Source of the DNA: a virus
Length of the DNA: 22,038 nt
Direction: 5' to 3' (one strand)
IMG/VR virus record: IMGVR_UViG_3300036944_000338
Coordinates: 1-22,038 of that record
The notes beneath the pieces are model-generated. The model was not told where the DNA came from. It did not search any database and saw only the letters and a list, made by a program, of their open reading frames with translations. The position numbers and the translations under genes are program-made. Shown here piece by piece: positions 4,198-11,777 of this stretch; within the stretch, counting starts at the first letter, position 1, and every line of letters begins with the position of its first letter.

Positions 4198-4524
4198 ATG
4201 GTAGGAACAAGTTCTAGTGGCGTAGGAAAAGGTAAAACCAACAATCCTAATGGACGCAAAGCTGGCGTTCCCAATAAGGTAACGCAAGAAATTAAAGAAG
4301 CTTATCGGAATTTACTTGAGCTTAACACGCCTAATATGATTGGTTGGCTTGAAAGGGTTGCTTTAGTTGACCCTGATAAAGCAATAGACCTTTGTATCAA
4401 GATGAGTGAGTTTGTAATACCAAAACTGGCGCGTGTTGATAGTAATCACTCAGGACAAGTAACTTCGATTCAGGTGGTGTCGGCAATACCAGGTGCGCCG
4501 AATGATAAACCTAACCAGCTTTAA
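4198..4524 (+). CDS. Putative terminase small subunit (DUF5681-like)
   Basis: A 108-residue basic protein. The N-terminal NNPNGRKAGVPNKVTQEIKE (residues 15-34) matches the 'NPnGRpkGs.Nk.t.e' opening of DUF5681-type small terminase-like proteins. A helical region (MIGWLERVALVDPDKAIDLCIKMSEFVIPKLAR) follows, of the kind these proteins use for oligomerisation. It would bind phage DNA and recruit the large subunit for packaging. Location seven bases upstream of the large subunit strengthens the call. No good ribosome site precedes the ATG, so initiation may depend on coupling or the true start may differ slightly. Confidence 0.72.
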   Translation: MVGTSSSGVGKGKTNNPNGRKAGVPNKVTQEIKEAYRNLLELNTPNMIGWLERVALVDPDKAIDLCIKMSEFVIPKLARVDSNHSGQVTSIQVVSAIPGAPNDKPNQL

Positions 4525-4531
4525 CTAAAAT

Positions 4532-5869
4532 ATGTCCACCCAGCAAATAATACACCCATACGTACCACACAAATTACAGATAGATTTACATCAAAGCATG
4601 TTACATAAACGCTTCGGCGTTGTCGTCTGCCATAGGCGTTTCGGTAAAACTTATTGGGCTGTCAACACCCTTATTCATGCTGCACTTACAACCAAGAAAG
4701 CCGAGGCTCGCTTTGCATACATCGCGCCCTTTTATAAACAATCAAAGCAGGTGGCATGGGATTACTTCAAGCAATTCACTCACATGATACCTGGCTTAAC
4801 TTACAATGAGGCGGAATTGCGCCTTGATATGCCCAATGGCGCAAGAATCAGGCTGTATGGCGGTGACAATCCCGATACATTACGTGGAATATATCTTGAC
4901 GGCGTTGTGCTTGATGAGGTCGCGGACATGCGACCGAATGTATGGGGGGAAGTTATTAGACCAACGCTAACGGATCGCCTTGGTTGGGCTGTGTTCATTG
5001 GTACGCCTAAAGGCATTGACTTGTTTTATGAAATATATCAAAAAGCACTAATTGAAAGCGATTGGTTCGCTAAGATATACCGCGCCGATGAAACAGGCTT
5101 AATTCCCAGCGATGAATTGGCGGCGGCACGTAGGGAAATGACTGAGCAGCAATATGCCCAGGAATTCTTGTGTGACTTTAATGCATCAACCGGCAATACC
5201 TTAATACCTATTTCTATTGCTGTTGCGGCTAGCCAGCGCAATATTAACGATGCTAACGTGCGTGGAGCCGTAAAGGTTTTAGGCGTTGATGTTGCAAGAT
5301 ACGGCGACGATAGGAGTGTTATATTTCCGGTTCAAGGCTTAAAGGCTTTTCAACCTATTGTGTTTAATGATATATCAAATATTGACCTTGGCAACGCTGT
5401 TATATCTCAGATAAAAAGTTTTGAGCCTGATTACGTTAGAATAGATGCTGGGCGTGGTGAGGGTGTAATTGATTTTGTACGCTCGCAAGGTTATAAATGT
5501 ACAGAAGTAAACTTTGGGGGCATTCCATCAAGCGCATATTATGCTAACCAACGCGCTGAAATATGGCATGGCATGAAAAAGTGGTTGGAAAGTGGTGGTG
5601 CTATTCCAAATATCCCGGAGCTTGTATCAGAATTATCAGCGCCTGAATTTAGCTTCGGAAGCTCTAACAAGATGACGTTAGAAAGTAAAGAAAAGATGCG
5701 TGCTAGGGGTTTACGCTCGCCGGATTACGCTGATGCCTTGGCCTTAGCTGTTGGCATACCAATGAAACTGCGTAATAACAATACAGCACAAGCGGTAAAT
5801 AAATCAGAAGGACTTCATACAATGCAAAGGTTCAAGAGTAATACAAAGCGGTTGCATAGTAGGCGTTAA
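4532..5869 (+). CDS. terL: Terminase large subunit
   Basis: The ATPase/nuclease motor that packages DNA into the procapsid through the portal. The 445-residue product shows an ATPase domain with Walker A-like CHRRFGKT (residues 33-40), Walker B VVLDEV (125-130) and a coupling-type GTPKG (157-161). A C-terminal RNase H-like nuclease follows, with acidic residues at GVDVARYGDD (D253), RIDAGRGEGV (D305) and SPDYADALAL (D398/D401). The length is typical of compact TerL proteins and shorter than T7 gp19. The C-terminal ~35 residues are basic and polar, probably a portal- or DNA-contacting tail. It is followed by a 33-base gap with a short AAAAC/GTTTT stem too weak to call a terminator. Confidence 0.95.
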   Translation: MSTQQIIHPYVPHKLQIDLHQSMLHKRFGVVVCHRRFGKTYWAVNTLIHAALTTKKAEARFAYIAPFYKQSKQVAWDYFKQFTHMIPGLTYNEAELRLDMPNGARIRLYGGDNPDTLRGIYLDGVVLDEVADMRPNVWGEVIRPTLTDRLGWAVFIGTPKGIDLFYEIYQKALIESDWFAKIYRADETGLIPSDELAAARREMTEQQYAQEFLCDFNASTGNTLIPISIAVAASQRNINDANVRGAVKVLGVDVARYGDDRSVIFPVQGLKAFQPIVFNDISNIDLGNAVISQIKSFEPDYVRIDAGRGEGVIDFVRSQGYKCTEVNFGGIPSSAYYANQRAEIWHGMKKWLESGGAIPNIPELVSELSAPEFSFGSSNKMTLESKEKMRARGLRSPDYADALALAVGIPMKLRNNNTAQAVNKSEGLHTMQRFKSNTKRLHSRR

Positions 5870-5902
5870 GATGTTATCTTAAAAGAAAACTTCGGGGGTT
5901 TT

Positions 5903-6217
5903 ATGGGGGTAGTAACAGCAGCAACGGCAGCAGCGGGACTAGCAGGAACAGTTCTAGCAAAAAAGAAATTTATTGATCAGCCTAAAAAAATGAAAGATGC
6001 TTATGAGGCGGATAAAGCTTCAACGCTTGCAGCTAATAAAATAGCAGCTGATGAATTAGCAAAGAAAAACGCAGAAGAAAAGAAGGCTGCAGCAGGTGCG
6101 TCTGAAAAAACCCTAGCAGATACGCAGCAAAGTGCTAGAGCCTCCGCCTTGAATGATATGCTAATAGGTGAAGGTGATGAAAGCCAACGGCGTAAATTCT
6201 TACGAGGTGCTAAGTAA
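5903..6217 (+). CDS. Small Ala/Lys-rich structural-type protein
   Basis: A 104-residue protein. Residues 2-19 are small and hydrophobic (GVVTAATAAAGLAGTVLA), followed by a long charged helix rich in Ala, Lys and Glu (about 25-85) and a basic end (SQRRKFLRGAK). An Ala-rich apolar start plus coiled-coil-like middle is common in minor virion or ejection proteins. It sits between terminase and portal and overlaps the portal start by one base (TAATG), so it is probably a virion-assembly component. A GGGGG run four bases before the ATG is the likely ribosome site. No family recognised. Confidence 0.65.
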   Translation: MGVVTAATAAAGLAGTVLAKKKFIDQPKKMKDAYEADKASTLAANKIAADELAKKNAEEKKAAAGASEKTLADTQQSARASALNDMLIGEGDESQRRKFLRGAK

Positions 6218-7908
6218 TGAAGCAATACGCTTATTTAAAAGATAACTTCAAGACTATGCAAGCAGAGCGTTCCAATTGGGATACTATGTTTCAAGTTCTT
6301 GGAGAATATGTTTCCCAGATGAAGCAGAACTTCCAAGGTCAGCCTTCATCTGGGGAATTCCTTACGGATACTATATTCGACTCTACTGCCACATTTGCCG
6401 CGTATAATTCAGCATCGGCAATGCTTGGCATGTTATGGCCTGGCACTGCAAAGCAAGCAATTGAAGTTACACCGCCTGACGATATGGAAGAATCAACCGA
6501 GCTGGCAGCCTTTTACGAGAATTTATCAAAGAAATTATTCAGAGCAATGGATGACCCAAAGGCTAATTTAATGTTAGCACTTGACGAATATATGCTAGAT
6601 CAGATTATTTTTAATACATCCGGTGTTGGCGTTGAGAAGGGCTATGAATCTAAATTATTATATAAGCCTTATGGCGTTAAAGAATTATACGTTGATGAAG
6701 GTAGGAACGGCAGAGTAGATAAGATATGCTTGTTTTATGAATGGGAAGCCGTAAGGGTTGTGGCAGAGTATGGCGAAGATAAGGTAAGTGAGAGAGTGCG
6801 TAAAGCTGTAGAAGCTAACAAGCCAGAAAAGATAAAGATTCTTATCACTATACAAAAGAGAAAGGAAAAGAAAGCAGAGAAGGGTAAGCTTGCTATGCCC
6901 TATGAATCAATTCACCTTGAATTTGATTCTTGCACTCCATTAAGAGAAGATGGCTTTCATGAATTCCCTATACCAATTGGCAGATTCCGCAAATTAAATT
7001 ACGAGAAGTACGGACGTGGTCCAGGTATGGCAGCGTTGCCCGACATTAAAGAGGCGAACGCTTTACGTGAAGCTATTATTGTTGCCACAGAAAAGAATCT
7101 TGACCCGCCTTTAGGTGTTATTGACGATGGTATGTTGGGCGGTGGATTTATTGATACATCTGCTGGCGCTGTATCGATATTCAACGCTTCTAATAACGTT
7201 GGCGGCTCTAGCCCTATATTCCCGCTTGTCACAGTTGGCTCGTTGACTGACGCGCTAGCAAGGCTTGAGGACTTAAAAGCTACTATATCACAGCATTTTA
7301 ATATTGATAGACTTCTAGACTTTAACAACCAAAATGAAATGACGTTTGGGGAGGCTCAAATCCGTGAGCAGATTCGCGCGGCTTCATTAGTGGGGTTATT
7401 TTTAAGGCAAATCACAGAAGTATTCACGCCGGTTATAGAGCGTAGTATTGCTATAATGTGGAGAGACGGCGAATTTGGAGTGATTCCAGGCTCTATCCAA
7501 GAGCAGGATATTATATCCCAGGGGAAAGAGCCAAGTTATTTGCCTGATGCAATCTTGAAAAGGTTAGATGATGGTGAAGATGTTTATAAGATAACTTACA
7601 AAACTAAAGCTGCTAACGCTTCCAAGGCTGAGGAATACATGGGAGTACTTGATATTCTTGGTGTAGCTGGACAGATAGCAGGTATAGATCCATCTATAGC
7701 AAATAGAATTAATACGCATGAGGCATTAAAGCAACTTGCAAACATACGCGGAGCTGGGATAATTATTCGCCAGGATGATGAAGTTGAGGCAATGGCGCAG
7801 GCGCAAGCACAGCAAGCGCAACAACAGCAGATGTTGCAAATGGCTGATCAAATGGCAACAGTTGGCGAGAAAGCCGCTAATATTGATGCAACAATGGCAC
7901 AAGCATGA
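6217..7908 (+). CDS. Portal protein (T7-type head-tail connector)
   Basis: Forms the dodecameric ring at the capsid vertex through which DNA is packaged and ejected. The 563-residue protein has the layout of the podoviral head-tail connector family: N-terminal helical segment, FLTDTIFDST (residues 48-57), and the core signature YGRGPGMAALPDIKEAN (265-281) followed by LREAI...EKNLDPPL. The C-terminus is Gln/Ala-rich (MAQAQAQQAQQQQ), as is usual for the portal barrel/crown region. T7 gp8 is of similar size (536). It overlaps both neighbours (TAATG upstream, ATGA downstream), so expression is coupled. Confidence 0.95.
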   Translation: MKQYAYLKDNFKTMQAERSNWDTMFQVLGEYVSQMKQNFQGQPSSGEFLTDTIFDSTATFAAYNSASAMLGMLWPGTAKQAIEVTPPDDMEESTELAAFYENLSKKLFRAMDDPKANLMLALDEYMLDQIIFNTSGVGVEKGYESKLLYKPYGVKELYVDEGRNGRVDKICLFYEWEAVRVVAEYGEDKVSERVRKAVEANKPEKIKILITIQKRKEKKAEKGKLAMPYESIHLEFDSCTPLREDGFHEFPIPIGRFRKLNYEKYGRGPGMAALPDIKEANALREAIIVATEKNLDPPLGVIDDGMLGGGFIDTSAGAVSIFNASNNVGGSSPIFPLVTVGSLTDALARLEDLKATISQHFNIDRLLDFNNQNEMTFGEAQIREQIRAASLVGLFLRQITEVFTPVIERSIAIMWRDGEFGVIPGSIQEQDIISQGKEPSYLPDAILKRLDDGEDVYKITYKTKAANASKAEEYMGVLDILGVAGQIAGIDPSIANRINTHEALKQLANIRGAGIIIRQDDEVEAMAQAQAQQAQQQQMLQMADQMATVGEKAANIDATMAQA

Positions 7909-8228
7909 TTGAAATAGACCAGACTAAATTTGTAACCGCTCTAAATGAAGTAGCGGCAACTGATGCAGGTAAGATAGTTTTTGCAATGCTTAAAGATTCC
8001 TGTAAGTGGGATGCCACTTATGTTGCTTCCGATAACCCACAAGTAACACAATTCTACGCGGCTCAGCGCGGTATATATGGCGGCCTTAGAAAATTAATCA
8101 AGATTGAATACCTAAAAGAGATTGAATTTAACTTTAAGAGAAAACCAGATGACGGACATAGTAAGCCAGCCAGCAAGTCAACCAGCAAGTCAACCAGCAA
8201 GTCAACCAGCAAGCGAACCATCAAGTAG
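7905..8228 (+). CDS. Bbp19-like protein with SKST-repeat tail
   Basis: A 107-residue protein. Residues 8-75 (FVTALNEV...GKIVFAMLKDSCKW...FYAAQRGIYGGLRKLIKI) follow the pattern of the small Bbp19-type phage domain found next to portal genes (hydrophobic helix, conserved Cys, 'GrR..y..l'), known from memory in Bordetella phage BPP-1 relatives; its function is not established. The last ~25 residues are a low-complexity basic tail of SKST units, encoded by a 12-base tandem repeat in the 80-base overlap with the scaffold gene. It overlaps the portal by four bases (ATGA). Confidence 0.7.
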   Translation: MIEIDQTKFVTALNEVAATDAGKIVFAMLKDSCKWDATYVASDNPQVTQFYAAQRGIYGGLRKLIKIEYLKEIEFNFKRKPDDGHSKPASKSTSKSTSKSTSKRTIK

Positions 8229-9018
8229 CTTTACTATACCAGAAGCTTACGCTGATAAAGGCTGGGTAGAAAAGATTAAATCCCCGGATGATTTATGGAA
8301 AACTACCGCTAATCTTCAAGAAATGATTGGCAAAAGACCCGCTGGCATACCATTAAATGATGCGAGTGATGCTGAGTGGGATAATTTCTATAAAGCAGCG
8401 GGCAGGCCGGACAAGCCCGAATATACTCTTAATGATCCCGAAGGAATGCCAGAGGGATTTGATACCGCGTCTTATAAACAAATGGCCAGTGAAATACTTC
8501 ATGCCGCAGGTCTGAATCAAAAACAAGCAGATAAAGTTTATAAAGCATATCTTACTAAGGAATTAGAAAGCGCGGGCAAAGCAAAAGAGCAAACAGCGGA
8601 GCAACAAAAAGCACTTGATGCTGAGTTTGATGCGCTACGTAAAGAGCATTTCGGTGATAATTATGACAGTGTAGTGTCTACTATGAATGAAGCTGTTAAT
8701 AGATATACTCCGCAATCATTAAAGGAGGCTTACCAGGCATTAACTGATCAACCCAAAGTACTTGCGGCTGTTGCATCGACTATAAAAGGTATGCAAGACG
8801 AGATTAACAAAGTGCGTAAAGAGTATGGTGCGGAAGGAACTATCACAACTGGTGGCCAGGCAACCACTCAAAGTATAGAAGAAGTAAGGCGCGAGTTAAG
8901 TAAGTTAAGAACCTCGCCAGAGGCAAGAGATTTCACTAACCGTGGCGTGTACGATAGTACTAACGCTAGAATTAAAGAATTAGATGCAATAGTTGATAGG
9001 CATTACAATAAGAAATAG
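8149..9018 (+). CDS. Capsid scaffolding protein
   Basis: A 289-residue acidic, highly helical protein directly before the major capsid gene, as expected for the internal scaffold that guides procapsid assembly and then leaves. Features: N-terminal SQPA repeats (about residues 5-20), a conserved-type block (YADKGWVEKIKSPDDLWKTT, then NLQEMIGKRPAGIP) and a PDKPEYTL element seen in podoviral scaffolds, a central Ala/Glu/Lys helix, and a charged C-terminal helix (VRRELSKLRTSPEA...HYNKK) suited to capsid binding. Start 8149 is chosen over in-frame 8122 because AAGAG at 8136-8140 precedes it by eight bases. The first 80 bases are shared with the Bbp19-like gene. Confidence 0.85.
   Translation: MTDIVSQPASQPASQPASQPASEPSSSFTIPEAYADKGWVEKIKSPDDLWKTTANLQEMIGKRPAGIPLNDASDAEWDNFYKAAGRPDKPEYTLNDPEGMPEGFDTASYKQMASEILHAAGLNQKQADKVYKAYLTKELESAGKAKEQTAEQQKALDAEFDALRKEHFGDNYDSVVSTMNEAVNRYTPQSLKEAYQALTDQPKVLAAVASTIKGMQDEINKVRKEYGAEGTITTGGQATTQSIEEVRRELSKLRTSPEARDFTNRGVYDSTNARIKELDAIVDRHYNKK
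8170..8217 (+). repeat. 12-bp tandem repeat read in two frames
   Basis: CCAGCAAGTCAA occurs three times exactly (8170-8181, 8182-8193, 8194-8205), with a fourth altered copy (8206-8217) and a partial copy just upstream. In the Bbp19-like frame the unit encodes SKST; in the scaffold frame it encodes SQPA. The unit length is a multiple of three, so expansion extends both proteins without a frameshift. Confidence 0.95.
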
Positions 9019-9184
9019 TTGCAAGCTTGTATATAATATAGTAACATAGTCTAGACGGACACTCTTTTTATAGACCCGTCTGGCATGGGGAAACTCCCTA
9101 GATAACGCCCGCCTCCTATGGTGGATACCGTATCGATTAGTAATTTAATCTTTATTTTATCCATTTAACATAGGAGATTCTACA
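9019..9184 (+). promoter_or_regulatory. Structured leader with TATAAT upstream of the major capsid gene
   Basis: A 166-base gap, the longest between structural genes. TATAAT occurs at 9032-9037 (preceded by TTGTA), but no convincing -35 is placed 16-18 bases upstream. Downstream are three possible hairpins: CTAGACGG/CCGTCTGG (9051-9058 with 9076-9083, one G-U), GGGG/TCCC with an AAAC loop (9087-9098, one G-U), and TATGGT/ACCGTA with a GGAT loop (9117-9132, one G-U). An AT-rich stretch and a strong AGGAG (9172-9176) then precede the ATG. It may boost or regulate capsid expression. Confidence 0.45.
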
Positions 9185-10069
9185 ATGGTAGATTCAATTG
9201 ACAAAGCCCTGATTATACAGTTTTCTGATATGGTGCATGAAGAAGCACAACAGCAAACTTCAAGACTTAAGCCTTACGTTCAGCTAAAACAAATGACTGG
9301 TGATGTATTTGCTTATGACGGTTTAGGCCGTGTAGAAGCAAGAGAAGTTTCTGGCCGTAATGTTGCTGCAACGTTTGACGACATTACACATAATAGGCGC
9401 AAAATTACACGCTCACGTTTCGTTGTTAACCTTCCGGTTGATGCGTCTGACGTTCGTGGCGCTCTAATCAATCCAGAATCACAGTATGCCAAAGCGGTAG
9501 CCGCAGCGGCTTTAAGACAGTATGACCGTACAATATATAATTGCGCGTTTTCTTCTGTACTTACTGGCCGTGATTTCGAAACAACTGTAACTGCCTCTAC
9601 TGATGGCGTTGTTACTGTTGATGCCACGGCTGGCCTAACTTATGAAAAGATTCTCGAAATCAATCAGAACTTCATGGATAATGATGTTGGTACTGATATG
9701 AACGAGAAACTATTCCTAACTGTTACAGGTGACGAGCATACCGCATTAATGCAGGAAGAAGAGCTTATTTCTTCTGACTTTAACCGTGCATTTGCAGTTG
9801 AGAAAGGCCGCATTATGAATGCAGCTGGCCTTGATCTAGTACACTTTGCAGCTTCCGTACCTTCTCCGATTATACCTGTTGTTAGCTCGCAGCGCTTCTT
9901 GCTTGCTGCTTCTTCAAGGGGTATTTGCCTTGGTATTTCTAAAGAAATGTCAATCAAGATTCAGGAACGTACTGACCTTATCGAAACTACTCAGGTTCAG
10001 GTGGTATTCGAGATTGGTGCAGTTCGTACTGAAGGCGCATTGGTTCAGAAAGTAACAGTAACTGCATAG
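9185..10069 (+). CDS. Major capsid protein
   Basis: A 294-residue protein immediately after the scaffold and a strong ribosome site, in the standard position for the main head shell protein. The N-terminal part (LIIQFSDMVHEEAQQQTSRLKPYVQL) and central part (RRKITRSRFVVNLPVDASDV, then PESQYAKAVAAAALRQYDRTI) follow the pattern of the HK97-fold phage capsid family seen in BPP-1-like podoviruses: 'R....d.pvd..D', a Pro-containing 'dP.s.Y...a..a..r..D' helix and beta-rich C-terminus. No N-terminal delta domain is apparent, consistent with a separate scaffold. Its stop codon overlaps the AGGAGG site of the next gene. Confidence 0.88.
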   Translation: MVDSIDKALIIQFSDMVHEEAQQQTSRLKPYVQLKQMTGDVFAYDGLGRVEAREVSGRNVAATFDDITHNRRKITRSRFVVNLPVDASDVRGALINPESQYAKAVAAAALRQYDRTIYNCAFSSVLTGRDFETTVTASTDGVVTVDATAGLTYEKILEINQNFMDNDVGTDMNEKLFLTVTGDEHTALMQEEELISSDFNRAFAVEKGRIMNAAGLDLVHFAASVPSPIIPVVSSQRFLLAASSRGICLGISKEMSIKIQERTDLIETTQVQVVFEIGAVRTEGALVQKVTVTA

Positions 10070-10079
10070 GAGGTATATT

Positions 10080-10559
10080 ATGACCGATACAGTTAGATCA
10101 AGATTAGATGTACTGGAGGGGCTACCATTAAAAGTATCCCTAACAGCAACAGCTTCAATTACAGAAGCTGCTCATGAGGGGCGCGTACTTATTATCACTG
10201 GCTCTGGTTCTGCGGCAGCATATACACTGCCTGAAGCAACTGGCTCTGGTGCAAAGTACATGTTCATTATGGGGCAGGTTAACACTAGCGGCACAACTTT
10301 TGTTGCTGCCGATACTACAAACTGTTCTTATCATGGCTCAATTAACCTACTCGATGTGGATGCAGCGGCGCAAACTGCTTACTTCACAGTAACCGCTGGA
10401 GGCACAGATACTGTGACTTTTAACGGCACTACAACAGGTGGACAAATTGGCGATATAGTTGAGTTTATAGACATAGGTGTTGATAAATGGTCAGTGTTTG
10501 GACAAGCAAGAGTTCCTGCTGGTTCGAATCCTGCGACCCCATTTAGTTCAGCGGCATAA
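10080..10559 (+). CDS. Putative head decoration / capsid-associated beta protein
   Basis: A 159-residue protein, rich in Thr, Gly, Ala and Ser, with beta-strand patterning: GRVLIITGSGSAAAYTLPEATGSGAKYMFIMG, then DTVTFNGTTTGGQIGDIVEFIDI and DKWSVFGQARV. From memory this matches proteins common just downstream of podoviral major capsid genes ('a.TLP.AtGtGa.y.f', 'GD.ve..di....W.V.g'), interpreted as capsid surface or fibre proteins. AGGAGG (10068-10073) six bases before the ATG predicts high expression, as expected for a stoichiometric virion protein. Confidence 0.7.
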   Translation: MTDTVRSRLDVLEGLPLKVSLTATASITEAAHEGRVLIITGSGSAAAYTLPEATGSGAKYMFIMGQVNTSGTTFVAADTTNCSYHGSINLLDVDAAAQTAYFTVTAGGTDTVTFNGTTTGGQIGDIVEFIDIGVDKWSVFGQARVPAGSNPATPFSSAA

Positions 10560-10582
10560 TTAATTTATAGGAGTTTAAGAAA

Positions 10583-11077
10583 ATGGCAGTACAAGATAAA
10601 TATGCAGATACGGCTTTAGCTGCAGGAAAGAAAGGAAGTGGCATGGTTACTTCTGGAAATAATATAGTAGAGCTAGTAGAGACTGTAGAATTAGCGGCAG
10701 CGGATGACGATACAAGTGTTTTCCGTTTCTTCAAAAGTGTACCTTCTAGTTATGTTCCAGTAGAAATTACAATTACTTGCGATGCTATCACAAGCGGCAC
10801 AGATTTCGATTTGGGTTTATATAAAGTAGGTGTTGCTGGTGCTGTAGTAGATAAGGACGTTCTTATGGACGGTCAGACATTAGCTTCTGCTTTAACGCGC
10901 GCAACTGGCCATCAATTAGGTTTGGCAGCCGTTAATATTGCTGATGCTCGTAAGACATTAGGCACATTATCAGCACAAACTGAGATTGATCCTTCTTATG
11001 ATATTTGCTTAACAGCGAATACTATAGGTTCAGCTGCTGGCACAGTAACAATCTATGCTAAATTTATACAAGGCTAA
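10583..11077 (+). CDS. Putative second capsid-associated structural protein
   Basis: A 164-residue Ala/Thr/Asp-rich protein. After a short polar N-terminus, there are beta-strand-like stretches: VELAAADDDTSVFRFFKSVPSSYVPVEI, then DAITSGTDFDLGLYKVGVAGAVVDKDVL, ending AGTVTIYAKFIQG. The 'D.itgGtDyDlGLY....GavvdkdvL' block recurs in phage proteins next to capsid genes (from memory), role unestablished. AGGAG lies nine bases before the ATG. It is the last gene before the terminator at 11084, so the capsid and two beta-rich proteins form one expression unit. Capsid decoration or head completion are both plausible. Confidence 0.65.
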   Translation: MAVQDKYADTALAAGKKGSGMVTSGNNIVELVETVELAAADDDTSVFRFFKSVPSSYVPVEITITCDAITSGTDFDLGLYKVGVAGAVVDKDVLMDGQTLASALTRATGHQLGLAAVNIADARKTLGTLSAQTEIDPSYDICLTANTIGSAAGTVTIYAKFIQG

Positions 11078-11083
11078 TAGGGT

Positions 11084-11112
11084 GGGGGGTGCTTTTAAGT
11101 ACTCCCCTTTCT
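11084..11112 (+). terminator. Intrinsic terminator after the capsid/decoration genes
   Basis: Ten-base stem: 11084-11093 (G-rich) pairs with 11098-11107 (ending CTCCCC), including two G-U pairs, around a TTTA loop, followed immediately by TTTCT. It lies in the 58-base gap between the decoration-type gene and the tail-tube gene. The U-tract is short, so partial termination (attenuating tail genes relative to capsid genes) is likely. Confidence 0.6.
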
Positions 11113-11135
11113 AACGTTATAAAAAGAATGCAATT

Positions 11136-11777
11136 ATGGCAGTTACCTCAAAAACAGATATATGTAACCTTGCATCAGATTTATTGAGTGGCTCGACCAT
11201 TCAAGATATAGATAACCCAACTACTGCAAATGAATCACTTTTCGAGCGTTGGTACGATCAATGCAGAAAGAAAGTATTAAGAGAGCATCCCTGGAACTTT
11301 GCAGCCAAAAGAGCAACGGTAGCAGCTTCATCGGTAGCGCCTGCGTTTGGATACACAGTAGCATTTTCGCTTCCAAATGATTTTATCAGATTATTAACCG
11401 TAGAGAATAGTGACGGTACACAATATAACACAGCAGATTTTCAAGTGGAATCACATGAGGGTGTTAAATCTATATTACTTTCAACGGATGCCACTATTTT
11501 ATATATACGATACATTTACGATATAGAAACGGTTACGAATTTTGACCCTATGTTTATTCAGTATCTTGCTTATGACATAGCTCTGGCAGTAGCATTTAAA
11601 ATGACTGAAAGTAATTCAGATGTAGCTAGGGTCGAGGGTTTACAAAAACAACAAGGAGCAATGGCAAGGGCTATATCAGGGCAGGAAAGGCCGCCAACAA
11701 GAGTGCAGCGTAGTAAAAACAGACAAGCAAGAATGGAAGGTAGTGCAAAAGTATCACATAGGATTCTATTTTCATGA
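11136..11777 (+). CDS. Tail tubular protein A (T7 gp11-like adaptor)
   Basis: A 213-residue head-tail adaptor/tail-tube protein that would bind below the portal. The sequence shows the family pattern: ICNLASDLLSGSTIQDIDNPTTAN at the N-terminus, then FERWYDQCRKKVLREHPWNFAAKRATVA (residues about 36-63), FSLPNDFIRLL, and a C-terminal helix. T7 gp11 is 196 residues, so the size fits. The stop overlaps the next start (ATGA at 11774-11777), coupling it to tail tubular protein B. The ribosome site is weak. Confidence 0.92.
   Translation: MAVTSKTDICNLASDLLSGSTIQDIDNPTTANESLFERWYDQCRKKVLREHPWNFAAKRATVAASSVAPAFGYTVAFSLPNDFIRLLTVENSDGTQYNTADFQVESHEGVKSILLSTDATILYIRYIYDIETVTNFDPMFIQYLAYDIALAVAFKMTESNSDVARVEGLQKQQGAMARAISGQERPPTRVQRSKNRQARMEGSAKVSHRILFS

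Noticed and set aside
5886-5902. AAAAC/GTTTT hairpin after terL as a terminator
   Set aside because: Only five mostly A-T pairs, the T-run is part of the stem, and the G-run in the loop is better explained as the ribosome site of the gene at 5903.
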